The notes below the pieces were generated by a model, which saw only the letters and a list, made by a program, of their open reading frames with translations, had not been told where the DNA came from and did no database searches. A program made the position numbers and the translations under genes. From positions 2,093,025-2,157,024 of the forward strand of contig BFEA01000202.1 in the NCBI GenBank assembly GCA_003427395.1: DNA of 64,000 nucleotides, read 5' to 3'. Origin of the DNA: Chara braunii (taxonomy: Eukaryota; Streptophyta; Charophyceae; Charales; Characeae). Positions 22,432 to 33,232 of this stretch are shown piece by piece. Positions within the stretch are counted from its first letter, which is position 1; every line of letters starts with the position of its first letter.

Positions 22432-22457
22432 GCGAATACCCTGACAAGGGTATCCGC
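22432..22457 (+). repeat. Terminal hairpin of the long LTR family
   Basis: GCGAATACCC and GGGTATCCGC pair 9 of 10 around TGACAA, seven bases inside the element end. The same hairpin is present at 35680-35705 and, inverted, at 14686-14712. Confidence 0.75.
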
Positions 22458-25429
22458 CCTAGTTTTTGCAAGTGACAGGAAGTAAGTATAAAAGTCTAAG
22501 TGTGTCGCGCGGGTCGCGGCTAAGTCGGTTGGGTTACACTAAGAGGATGGTTGATTAGGATAGAGCGTGAGTGGGCGCGCAATCTTAAGGCGTGCGTGTG
22601 ATTTTTCCCCTTCTTGATTATGACGCAGGCATAGACGTCCGGTTTGGGTTTGATTGCTGAGTGATTTAAAGAATTAGAAGGTTTGGCCGTTGTGTTGCCG
22701 CCCATGGCTGGCAGTAGGTTCGGCGTGTGTTGTGGCCCAAGGCATAGTGGGTGCTAGCCGGCGGGGACGCCTAGTGGTGGCGGGCTGATTGCAGATAGAA
22801 ATATGGCTGAGGCATTCTTGAGTACCAGGATTGGGCTTAGCCCTATAGGTTATGGTACCGGACTTACACGGCGGAGATACGGGGATCGAGGCCAGCGGAC
22901 GGCGGCATAGGAGTGTGGAGCATTGAAGGGCTAAGGGGTTGAGGGTCCTGCGGGACAATCCCCCTAGTTTTGTTAAGGAAGTCTGGTGGCGGGTCCACTG
23001 GGCAGGACCGGGGGAATGCCGATGGGTCATGCTTTTTCTCCCCAACCGCATTGATTTTTTTCTACTATTTTTGTCTTGCCTATTTATTGCCTTATAGATA
23101 ATATTCTTATCAGGTCAGGGGCTGGCCACGGATCCGAACTCCTGGCATAGTAGGCCTCGGGGCGATCCCTGGGCTTTATTTTATCGAGGTACAGTGTCCC
23201 CGGGTGTTGGACCTGCGACCTGAGCCGCGGGTCGTAGCTGCTATGGTCCTCAAAAGGTCAAAGGCGTAGATGCTGCAGTCCTGGAAGAACGAGGTCGTAG
23301 CTGCTGCAATGCTGAAAGACGGAGTCCACGCTTATCTGGAAGTGGCCTGTCGGAGGCCGCCCACAGCCGGACCAATGCCAGTGGGCCAGTGGCAAAGTTG
23401 GCTTATGTTGCGCCAGCGGTGCCCAGTCCCGGTCCCTACAAACCCAGTCAGCAACTACTATGCGGGATTGTGGGCACCGAGGGCCCAATGGGAGGGGCAG
23501 TCCGGCACCGAACGGGAGTATAAACCAAAGGGCAACGCCGAGTCGGCCAGTCCTCCCTGCACAAGCCACGCGGAAACGTTGTTACAGCAGCCTAGCGTAG
23601 CAGAAGGGGCGAGGTAGCTTGGAGGAGATAGAGGTGGCAGCCAAAGCTAGCATCAGGCGGAGCAGGGGCCAAGGAAGAGGGGTGAACCAGCACAGGCGTC
23701 GGTGCCGGGTGCGTTCGAAAGTGAAAACGGAGAAGGTCCGACTATGGGAGACAGGTATGGGAGACAGGTAGCGAGACACTAGAGGGCAAAACGCCACAGA
23801 GAAGAAGGCAAACGAGTAGAAGTAGAGCGGAGCGGCAGGGACTGTTGAGTAGACAAGGTCGGGCGCTACGATAGCAGCGGTGAGTGAAAGTCGGGCGACC
23901 ATGGGGTGAAAACGACGGAATGAACCCGGCGAGGATTCGCGCGAGGTGCATATGGGGCATCAGGGGAGTGACGGACAAAGCTGGGCGGCGCCAGGGAGCA
24001 GTGAGGGGGCGACGGGTAGCAGCAAGCGGAGCAAAGTGCTAAGGGGGGGGTGAATCAGGGCGTGGGAGTGGGCCAGGTTCATTCAGAAGTAGAGGTAGGT
24101 GATGGCGGAGGGTAGATCGAGCAGCTAGCTTGAACCTCTATGGATTTAGATCGAGGGAGAGGGTAGGACAGGGTTTTAAGGGCGGGCGATGCCATACCTG
24201 AGGTCGGGATTAGTAAAGAGTTAGTAGGAAGGGAGATTAGTAGAGAAACGTGTGCCCGGAGAGATGGCGGAAGTGACTGTGGCAGGAGTGAAAGTTGTGT
24301 AAGTCGCTCGTTTCTTTACGAAAACGGGCGAGTAAGGATCCGTTTTGGGGTTTTTTAGGCACTATGATTCGATTGGCAGAGTTAGTTTCGTGGTGGGAGG
24401 AGTGTGAGTAGAACTAGTAAGAGGAATGGAGTGCGTGGAGATGGCGAAGAGGGGAGAAGGGGGGGAACTAGTGTGATTTAGTCTGATAGTCGATGAAGTC
24501 AAGCGAGGGGAAGTGCTAAGCTAGGGGTCTGGGGATGGGCGAATCCGATGGCAAAGCCGGATTCGAGAGTTAGTGCGTGGATTAAGCGGTATGGACATTG
24601 AGAGCTGCGCGCAGGAGGGAAAGGCTTTGCAGTGGAGGCGTACTTTCCCACATTCTAGCGGGGCATTCATTACGATCTTGTTTTAGTCCCATCGATGGGA
24701 ATTGGCCTTTCCGTCCTTCGGTGTGAGTGGCGGGAAGGCAGAGTACTGCCCCACGTCTTACCCGGAGACTTACACGATACCGGTCATCCCATCGAAGAAA
24801 GTAGCTACTCCCTACCCCCTTCGCAGGCGCAGCTGGAGTTCGGTGTATACTTCCATAATCTGACGGGGGAGCCCATTCGGATTTTATCTTATTTTTAGAG
24901 TTATTTTATTTAGTGCGTTTCCCCCCGTCTTGCTGATTGGGCCGGGGTAAGCCGAACTCCGCCCGCAGCAGTAGTTGCTCTCACTTGTTGAAGCTTGCGT
25001 GCACCTAGCCAAAGGTCGTCGCTAGGTGCATCGAAGTAGAAGGGCAGGGAAACGAGTGCAGTAGCAGGACAGTTCGGTGGGCATGTACCTTCACATGTCC
25101 TAGCAGAACACTCCTTCGACTTTGCCCATCCTATTGGAGGAGGGAGTGTGGAGGCAGTTGCCCGAGGTGGAGGCTTACCTGGTTGTCAGTGCACAGCCCA
25201 GCTCATCGGTGGAAGTAACATGAGGCCAACACTCGATTGGAGACTTACCCGCTGGCTGATGCACTGCCTACCTCACCAAGCGAGGCAGTTGCAGGCAGAC
25301 AGTAAAATACAGACTTACGTACCGGTCGATACGTTGCTTGCCGCCGGGTAGAGAAACCGCAAGGCGGCATATGCACTTATTTGGATGGGGAGTTGTCCAT
25401 TCCGCCAGTGTAAGCGACGAGGGGTCTGG

Positions 25430-26110
25430 GCACAGACTGTTGCTGGTGCTGTTGACCACCGTGGTGTATGGTTGCTGTGTCCATAGACTGCGGACAGGCT
25501 GCTGTGGCTGGCTGCAATCACTGTTGCTGCTGACCGCCGCCTTGTGCTACGGTTGTGTTCGGAAGGCTGTGGACTGCGGACTGAAGACTGTGGACTATAG
25601 ACTGAGGGTTGTGCGCGGACCGCCGCTGCATACAGTGCGCAGGTTGTTACTGCGGACTGTGGCTGCCGCTAGCTGCTGTTGCTACTGTTGGCAGCCGCTG
25701 CTGTATGCTATCGAACTGCTGCTGTACCGGTTGACCACGCTGCGTATCGCTACTGGCTGTCGCTGGCCGCACGATTTGCTGCTGCATCTGTGGACAACAG
25801 CAGCGTACTAGGTGCGGAATGCTGTTGCTGCTGGCAACAACTGTTGTTGCTGTGACCGCTGCTGAGTGTTGCGGCTGCATCTGTATGTTGTGCACAAACA
25901 GTAGCTGCGCCTGGTAACTGTGCACGCTACTGCTGGCTGTCGTATGCCGATTGCACAAGGCTTCTGCGCGTTGTTGTGCGCTACTGCTGCGGACTGGACA
26001 CGTGTTGTTTCTCTTTGACCCCCACTGAGTACTGCTGCTGCTGTTTCTGTTGACCCCACTGAATACTGCTGCTGCGTACGGACTGCTGTTGCGGATTGCT
26101 GCATATTGCT
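25430..26110 (+). repeat. Degenerate CTG/TGC-rich zone of the long LTR
   Basis: Imperfect trinucleotide-like sequence (TGCTGTTGC, GCTGCTG) interspersed with GGACTGTGG/GACTGCGG units. Equivalent zones are at about 38960-39290 and inverted at about 11440-11780. Open frames here are Leu/Cys or Gln/Thr-rich by composition and change between copies, so no gene is supported. Confidence 0.7.
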
Positions 26111-26806
26111 GCGGGCCATTTAGGGATTGTTACCAACTATTGTGTGGATGCGGTTAGGCTGAGGTAAGGTGTGGAGACTTGGGGAGGTGGCCATGCTGGA
26201 TAAGTAGGCGTTTAGTGCTGCGATTTGGGAGGTCGTCAGGGGGGTGATTTCGACAGTTTGACTTCAGAAGTAGAAGAAGTTGTTACATCGACTGCCATTG
26301 CGGGGCCCTCAGGCGAACGAAGGTATCAAGGCCCTCTCCTGCGAGTTGAGTTGTCCCCTTGTTGTATCTCGAGAGTCTGAAACCCCTACATTCTGCCTTT
26401 CTTACTCTAAGTCTAGTCTGTTGGTTACGAGAGGAAGGCGGCAGGCGGGATTGCGACTTGTAGGACCTCAACAAGACTCTGTGGGGAGTCATCCCACCGA
26501 TTGCGGGAGCTTTGCCGGAACCTAGGCGAGGTTCTGGAGGCAGGGAACCATCAGGTAATCCATCGCTATCTGTATAACCCACTACACCCTTGTTTTCATA
26601 TTTCTGCTGTAGTTTGATTGGTGTATGCATGTCTGTCCTTATGATTTTTGCTTTCTCTTCAGGACCTAACCAGACTAAATAAAGGAACACATGTATGATG
26701 TCAGTTTCAACTTCTTTGCCTGATTGAAAACAGATTGTGGGGTTGCATATGGGGGAAGGGTGGGAGAAAGACAGTATTGCATGAGTTTGACTAGGTCAAC
26801 CAAAGG

Positions 26807-27459
26807 CTGGGCCAGTTCCATAAGTTTGGGAAGACCCAGTGCTATGTTTTATTTTGAATTGCCTGGAGAACCAGACATCTTCCATAAGTTTGGTTGGTCT
26901 AGTTGCTCTGACTTGTGAGGGCTGAATGTGATTGCATTTTCAGGGACCAAGCATGTTCCATAAGTTTAGGTGGCTTGGTCGCCTTGTTTACTTTGGGTTT
27001 TTGTCAGTTTCTTTAGTTCCTGAACGAGGAGATCTGAGCATGTTCCATAAGTTTGGGTGGCTCAGCCTCTTCCTGCTTTGGCTTTTGGGAGAAATGAATC
27101 AGGCCGAGGACCAAGACATGTTCCATAAGTTTGGGTGGTCTTGGTCCAACGCCTCGCACATGCTGGAACCTGAAGGTTATAACTTTGTTATACTCTATTA
27201 TTATATTATTTATGAACAGGCTAGTCAGACAGGGTTCCATAAGTTTGGGTGGTATGACTATAGCTTATCACCAACTGCAGAAAGTATTAATTAAGAATAA
27301 ACTTGTGGTACGAAGGGGCAGGCTGAGTTGAAGATCATCCGCTCAGTTATATGCTACCTCAAAAGACTAAGTGCAGACAATTATATAAATTCTGGATACT
27401 TAAACAGTTCAAGGCGGCTAGGGTGGCCTAGACATGTTCCATAAGTTTGGGTGGTCTAG
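26807..27459 (+). repeat. Array of seven hairpins with conserved loop, copy 2
   Basis: The loop core TTCCATAAGTTTGGG (or one-base variants) recurs seven times at 60-170 bp spacing. Stems: CTGGGCC/GACCCAG (26807/26833), AACCAGAC/GTCTAGTT (26869/26897), GACCAAGC/GCTTGGTC (26945/26973, perfect), CTGAGC/GCTCAG (27034/27060, perfect), GGACCAAGAC/GTCTTGGTCC (27108-27117/27138-27147, 10 of 10), TAGTCA/TGACTA (27222/27255), CTAGAC/GTCTAG (27428/27454). Loops are conserved while stems vary but stay complementary. Confidence 0.8.
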
Positions 27460-27759
27460 CCTTATGCCCTATGTAAGTTGGGTATAAGGGGATAAATCAT
27501 TGAAAGACTATGAACCATTGGTTGCTAAATTGACTTGGGGATGGTGAGAGCACTTACCTTTGTGGTTTGGCCGGCATGCGACTGAGTGACGCCACTACTT
27601 AGTCAAAGTTTCAGTTGATAGGTAGTCGCTTTAGTTGCTCGTTACGTGTTAGAGCCGTAGGAAGTTAGTTTCAATTCCTGTATTTTTCTGAGCTGAGATT
27701 TTTTTTACTTAGATCAATTTCTGCATTTTTTTGGGATCTTTTATTTATACTTGGTCTTT

Positions 27760-28310
27760 TATAAATCTTGGTAAGTCACTTTCTCTACGGGAAGCGCTGC
27801 CGAAATTTCTACAAAACCAAGGAGTTAGTCCAAACTTTGTATTCTTTAGGATCGAGTCTTGTTGGCCTTTGAATTAATAAGAATCTGGGAAGCCTCATTT
27901 TCTAAAGGACTGTCTAAATTTTTACTAATTAGGGAGTTAGACAAAATTGGGCCTTGAAGGGTCAAAGTCATTTCAGATTCTAAACTTAGCTTTGTATAAA
28001 TCTTGGAATAACACTTTCTCTACGAGAAGCACTGCCGAAATTTCTACAAATTTAAGGAGTTGGTTAAAAATTTGTCTTAACAGAACTCAGACTTTATGTT
28101 TGAGTTTATATCTAACTTAGTACAAATCTGGAAAGTCTTCCTTTTTAAAGAGAGTGCTGCCCAAATTTTTGTTGAATCAGGGAGTTAGACAAATTTTGAT
28201 TTTCTAGAATCCAAAAGTTTGATTTTTTGGGCCAATATAAATTATGCGATGACACTTCTCCTACGGGAAGCGCTGCCGAAATTTTTCGGGTTTAGAAGGT
28301 TAGATTATAT
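27760..28310 (+). repeat. Five tandem units with GGGAAGCGCTGCCGAAATTT core
   Basis: Units of about 110-130 bp: an AAATCTTGG start, a T-rich stretch, CTACGGGAAGCGCTGCCGAAATTT-like core (split here as CTACGGGAAG then CGCTGCCGAAATTT), and GGAGTTAGACAAA end. Units two and four have the variant AGGGA..TGCTGCCCAAATTTTT. The core is a near palindrome. Confidence 0.75.
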
Positions 28311-28971
28311 TTGACAGGTGGCAATTCTGAAAGATTCACTTCGTGTAGGGGAGATTATACTAGGGTCTACCTCTGCTTGGCACTTGCTTAGAGGTAGGGT
28401 TACGCCTGGTTAATTAGGATGATTTGGGTGAGGTCGTGATATGAAGATTATTCTCCATGAGCTCATAGACTTAGCTTGGGGATTCGCCTGTCTTGTGTTA
28501 CAAGTCTTCTTGAACGAGTCGATTCAGGATCTTGGGCTAGGTTCAACTTTGATCCCACGAGGATCGCCTTGTGTTATCATTGATAACAGGTCGGTTGCCG
28601 ATTCGTCAGTTTACGACTCAATTCCAATTTACCCTCGATACTCAACCTAAAAAGGTTTTAGCTCTGGTGATTTTTGTTCTTTTGTTAAGGTTTCACCCAG
28701 ACTTTTATTGAATGGCCATTTAACGAGGGTACTGAGTATTTAATTATGGTTGGTTGGTTGGAGGTTGGGGCTTGCATGGCTAAAGCGAGGGGTGTGAGTA
28801 TAGAGAGTGGTTGGGGTTGACTCCGTGTAGTGTGTGGACCTTGCTTGATTCCTTGATGTGATTGCAGGTATGTTCTGTGGTTCGGATTTTGAATTTGACT
28901 GCCTACGATCACACATATACATATGGTTGTGAGGAGCCCCGCTGTGATTGTGAGAAGTGATCGTCACATAC

Positions 28972-29009
28972 CTGTCTCTTATACACATCTAGATGTGTAT
29001 AAGAGACAG
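28972..29009. other. Nextera mate-pair junction adapter left in the assembly
   Basis: CTGTCTCTTATACACATCT is followed directly by its reverse complement AGATGTGTATAAGAGACAG. This 38-bp palindrome is the Tn5 mosaic-end pair formed when Nextera mate-pair fragments are circularised. Its translation (VSYTHLDVYKRQ) is a well-known contaminant peptide. It is not biological sequence. Confidence 0.98.
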
Positions 29010-29104
29010 GAATCCCTCCGCTTAAAATGGGTGAGATTCCACCAAAAAGAATTGCGCTCGGAGTATTATCAGGATTTACGAGACGTTGTGCAACAAAATC
29101 AACG
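29010..29104 (+). other. Misassembled 95-bp mate of the Helitron Rep gene
   Basis: Identical by eye to 15819-15913 over 95 bp, beginning exactly at the adapter edge and ending at an N (29105). This is what a mate-pair read carries beyond its junction adapter, so it does not belong at this position in the genome. Confidence 0.93.
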
Positions 29105-29105
29105 N

Positions 29106-29190
<85 letters not shown>
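29106..29190. repeat. (TA)n then (TG)n microsatellite
   Basis: Pure TA repeat to about 29178, then TG repeat. It follows the N after the misplaced mate, so its true genomic neighbour on the left is uncertain. Confidence 0.9.
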
Positions 29191-30224
29191 ACCTATGTTA
29201 GAAGTTCACATGGCCCAAGGGGCCAGCATATTAAGGGTTAAATAAGGGTTGAGGTTGACAGAAAACCCCCTCCTCTTGATTGTATACTTTTTCTGAGTTC
29301 TTAGTCGGACGTTGGTCCTGGGCCGGGATTCAAGGTCCTTGTCCAGAACATCCCAAGCCCCAGGCTCTGCATGGAAGGAATTTTTCCCCGCGCAGAGCCT
29401 ATTTGCCTCGCCTGCCGAGACACTCAAGCCAAAGGCCTGAGGTCTCGCGGCGGCCGCATGACTATTCCTTCAGTCGTGCATATCCTGAGGGAGTAGACCC
29501 TCACGGCACTTCGAGTCTGACACTTGGTTATGGGCACTACATAGTACGCCATCACTGCGACTGCTTGCGTATGCTTGCATTGCGAGTCGATATGAGAAAG
29601 TCCGGCATCCACGCGGTTTTATACTAAGTCTCGCGCGCGACGCCTATCCGAGTTCGCATCGGAAAAGTTATGGGATGGCTACCGAGGGACTAGGAGCGGT
29701 GTCGCGTTGTTTGTGTTGTGTCGTTTCGTGCGTATCTTGTGCGTGTGTTTTACTTTTTGCGTCTCTTATAGTGGTTTGCGCGTGGCGTGTGGGATACGTC
29801 CTAGTCGACTGGCGACGAGTCGCGCTTGGGACCTCAGCCCCCCAAGATGTCGGTTCGTGTGCGGGTCCGATAGAGACGTAATACCGTGTATACCCCTTAT
29901 GCTACAGCGAACGAGAAACGCCCTCGGTTGGTCCACCTCTGTGATTGCAACTGATTAGCTTTCGTACTGTGGACTGGTAGCTCGGCGGGGATACGCCCAC
30001 CGAAGGGAGGTGACAACTCCCGTAAGATGGAGGTAAGTCGTGCCTCGCGTAGGCCTTATCCTGTCGTAGGGGCTCGTGAGAGGTATGGCTGGCGCACTCG
30101 GCCGGAGCGGCTTGCGGAAGCTCCATGTATGTATTCGCGATGAGGATTTAGACCAACTCCTGCGTGACGCGGCCGGGAGGGTCCCGTGCTGCCCTTGAGT
30201 GGTGCTGGATCGATGCGCTCGACA

Positions 30225-30438
30225 CCGGGCAGACAGGCACAGGCGCGTAGCATGTAGGGGACACAACCTCACTGCCATGCACAGACCTTGCATAAAGTCT
30301 CAGACCGATGATCTTTTGGTTTGAGCCTTTTCTTTTCCCCCCTCTTACTCATGCACGTAGGGTATGGACCTGTGCAAGGACGTAGACTGGCAGGCAGACA
30401 TGCAGCAGGGAGGCTGACGGGCATGCAGCCATGAAATG

Positions 30439-30476
<38 letters not shown>

Positions 30477-30613
30477 ATATATCAATGAATTTGATCGATT
30501 GATTGGTTGATTTTTTATTTTTCTCGTTAAATGGTAGGTAAGGGCTAAACGAACACAAAGGCAAATGGGAGGAGGGGAAGGTTGGAGTATGGATCATAAT
30601 AAACGTTAGATGA
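30225..30613. other. Non-coding flank with (CT)n
   Basis: Begins with the CCGG copy flanking the LTR and a GGCAGACAGG tract. A pure CT microsatellite is at 30442-30474. No gene seen. Confidence 0.5.
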
Positions 30614-32059
30614 TCATCTGATTTTGCTACCGATATATTCATTGTTTTTTTCATGGTGGTCTCCGCAAACGGACATGCATCTATTGAAAGGAACGTGCTG
30701 GTCGACAGGCGGATTGACAAGTCGGTTGAGGGAATACTATAGTCCAATGTTCGTATGGATGCTGTATTCGACAATTACCTCACCAATGCTCTCACGGAAG
30801 AGGAATACCTTGAGAAATGTAGGAAACGATATAAGTATACTATGACTTGTAAGATTCATAACAAGGATGAGCATGAGCCTCGACCTGGGTGTAAAATACC
30901 CTACGGTGTTTGAGGTAACATTCCAAGCGATTGGGCATTGAAGAGACAATGCAGTCGCTACATGACAGACAATGAAGGCCTTCGGTGGACCCAGGACGAG
31001 TTACTCGAGATGTTGGAGAAGAAGGAGGCGGAACTGGCTTCATTGAGCACTGCATTAAGAAAAATTGAGTTGAATGCACAATTATTGATTGAAAGTTTGC
31101 TTGAAAGGAAACGAAGAAAAGAGATGGGAGATTGCTCTTTGTTTGATAGTGTAGATGTCAAGAAGGAGGATGATGTTGACGAGTAATTTTCCATGCAATT
31201 TAGGTCTGTAATGCAATCTGCCATTAGAAATGAGTTTCTTGACCAAGTTGTCGAGATAAGTAGTAGAACTGATCCGCATGTGTGGGAAGAGTGTGAATCT
31301 TTGTGTATACGATGCAAAGCAGCCGAGATTGGAATGAGAAAATTGTTGTTGGCGGATGCCTTGCCATCTATTGATCCTTCTTTTGCATCGGGGGTGTTTC
31401 AACTTCCATTAGTTGGAACTTTGGAAGAACTTCAAAAAAGTTGTTTAATTGTTATGTTGCGGTCATTACGAACAATTGGTTTAAAGCTTGCACATAGAAA
31501 TATACTCTTGGAGGTGCAGAATACAATGAAATTTTTGGTTAGCGATAGTCAATTAAGGGCGACGGTCGTTAGTCGGACAGTTGTACAAGGAGCCATGGGA
31601 AGAGTTAATTGACTTAGGGAACATTTCTCAACTCGATGCGATGAGGGACTGACACATGGCATAATGACGACTTACAAAGAACAATCGTATATCCTCATGA
31701 TTTTATTGACAAATGTCATTAGTGTCCATTCGCCAGTGCGGTTCATGAAGGAAATTGAGCATGCGAAAAAAGAATTGAATGCTCTCTCGAGCATAAATAA
31801 ACAACATGAAGCCAAATTACATGAGGTGGTGCTTGCATTGGTTGAAGCTCTAAGGCATCCATGTCCAAATTGTGGCCGTATTGCTCATTTCCGAAAGGGG
31901 GACGACATAAACATAAATGATTTGATGGTTGTTAAACCTAGGTGTGACAACACGACAAACCTTTATCCTGATGGATATGTCGTTGTTGATGAGCTTGAGG
32001 CATTTGCAATAGAAGAAAGGAGGAGGCAACTTCATGGACAGGATGATGAAGGTGAATAG
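30614..32059 (+). pseudogene. Unidentified protein pseudogene, single frame with four stops
   Basis: One frame stays coding-like for about 480 codons. Stops are TAG 30740, TGA 30911, TAA 31184 and TGA 31610, each one C-to-T step from CAG, CGA, CAA and CGA. Features: GHASIERNVLVDRRIDKS near the start, NYLTNALTEEEYLEKCRKRY, a coiled-coil-prone Glu/Leu stretch (LLEMLEKKEAELASLSTALR), a helical middle, and near the end a HPCPNCGRIAHF zinc-ribbon-like half with a later Cys, then an acidic tail. The first segment vaguely recalls the tail of some transposon proteins, but I cannot name a family. No transposase motif or intron was seen. A first ATG may be 30653. Confidence 0.55.
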
Positions 32060-33232
32060 TGCAATTTGTGTTCGTCGTCGAATATGCAGTGAGTTGTATT
32101 AGAGTGAGAAAAATAGAAGCGAGAATAGCGAGAGTGGGAAGGAGAACGAGAAGGTGGAATGGGATGGAGGGAGGAACGCATGGTTTCACATTTTTTCATT
32201 TCATTAATGATGATGACACTTAAAAGTGATTTATGATAAAACGCTTAAATTCTATCTTTTCTCCCTCTCTTATTTAAGTTTTTTTTTTTTTTTTTTTTTT
32301 TTCCTCTTTTTCTCTTATTGAAGTCATTTCTCTCTCTTTCTCTCTCTCTCTCTTATGTAAGTCGTTTTTTTTTTCCCCCTCTCTCTTTCTCTCTCTCTTT
32401 AATGTAGTTGTTTATCTCTCTCTTTTTTACTTCTTTTTTTTTTTTGACATTTTTTTTTTTGACAACTATTCATGGAATTAGAATTAAAATATTATTGTTG
32501 TATACAAATAAAGATTGCCTTAGTCATTTGTTGGTATGTGATCTCGTGTTCTATATGTTCATGGTTATGGAACGTATGGAGATGAAAAATATTTGTTAAA
32601 TTTTGTTTTTCAATATTGTATGGTTTTTTTTTTTTTTCATTCTTACATCGTTTTGCTTATTCTTGAAAAACAACCAGAGGAGTATCCCTCAAAATATAGA
32701 CATAAGATAATATTAAAAGCGGTTAAGATGAGTAAGAAGTTAGGGGGAAAAAAAAATGTAGGCATAAATGTTGTGTGATGTCATAATGTAAATTTTATGA
32801 ATAATTAGAAAGGAAGAGTCTCGATAGTAAATAAAAAAACAATAATAAATTGAGGTCGTCTCCCAGTAAATGGCATCGAAGGAAAGCAAAGCGTGTTCGA
32901 CAATTGGCAAGGAACGTATGACTGTTCTACATGTGTCACTGAAAATGCTAAGACGCTTATGTAAAGCGAATTAAGTGCTATTGGGAGGGTTGGGTCACAT
33001 TTTTTATTTCAAATGAATATTGGCGAAGGTTTCAATCCGATAAGAAGGAATAAAACTAACAATAAACATAACATTTTTCCCAAGGCACCCGTGCTATCCT
33101 GAATGAGTCCCTCTCACCTAGCCCTGTTCTAAGAAGTTTTGTTTTCTACCCCTTTTTCTTCTATCTCATCAAAGTCGCCCGAACAAAAGAGGAGAAGAAA
33201 GGTGAGGCCATGAACAGTTTGTCCGACCTCGA
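32060..33232. other. AT-rich non-coding stretch with poly-T and TC tracts
   Basis: Contains T-runs at about 32278-32301, 32437-32460 and 32620-32638, and TCTC-rich segments at 32330-32400. No convincing gene; frames here are Phe/Leu-rich by composition. Confidence 0.6.

Larger units (their letters stand above)
22425..30224 (+). mobile_element. Long LTR-like element, copy 2, complete (7.8 kb, solo-LTR structure)
   Basis: Begins TGTCGGTGCGAATACC and ends CGATGCGCTCGACA, so it has TG...CA ends extended to TGTC...GACA. CCGG directly precedes (22421-22424) and follows (30225-30228) it, fitting a short target duplication. No frame longer than about 160 codons and no retroviral domain is present. 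A related sequence at 57193 ends in the same CGCTCGACA and is followed after 2 bp by a tRNA-Asp primer site, which is how a 5' LTR ends; that makes this a solo LTR by analogy. Copies 1 and 3 share its modules. About 200 bp of its length is artefact plus TA repeat (28972-29190). Confidence 0.7.

Noticed and set aside
25338-26119. Cys/Leu- or Gln/Thr-rich frames
   Set aside because: They come from degenerate CTG-type repeats and differ between LTR copies.
26807-27459. CRISPR-like array (repeat with spacers)
   Set aside because: Spacing is irregular, repeats drift, the genome is eukaryotic and no cas-like gene is near; hairpin structure explains it better.
28923-29201. ORF with PVSYTHLDVYKRQ and Helitron residues
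   Set aside because: It is translated adapter plus a misplaced mate read and TA repeat, not a gene.
30614-32059. Reassigned stop codons (UAA/UAG as Gln) as in some green algae
   Set aside because: TGA stops also occur in frame, other elements show frameshifts, and C-to-T decay explains all three stops.
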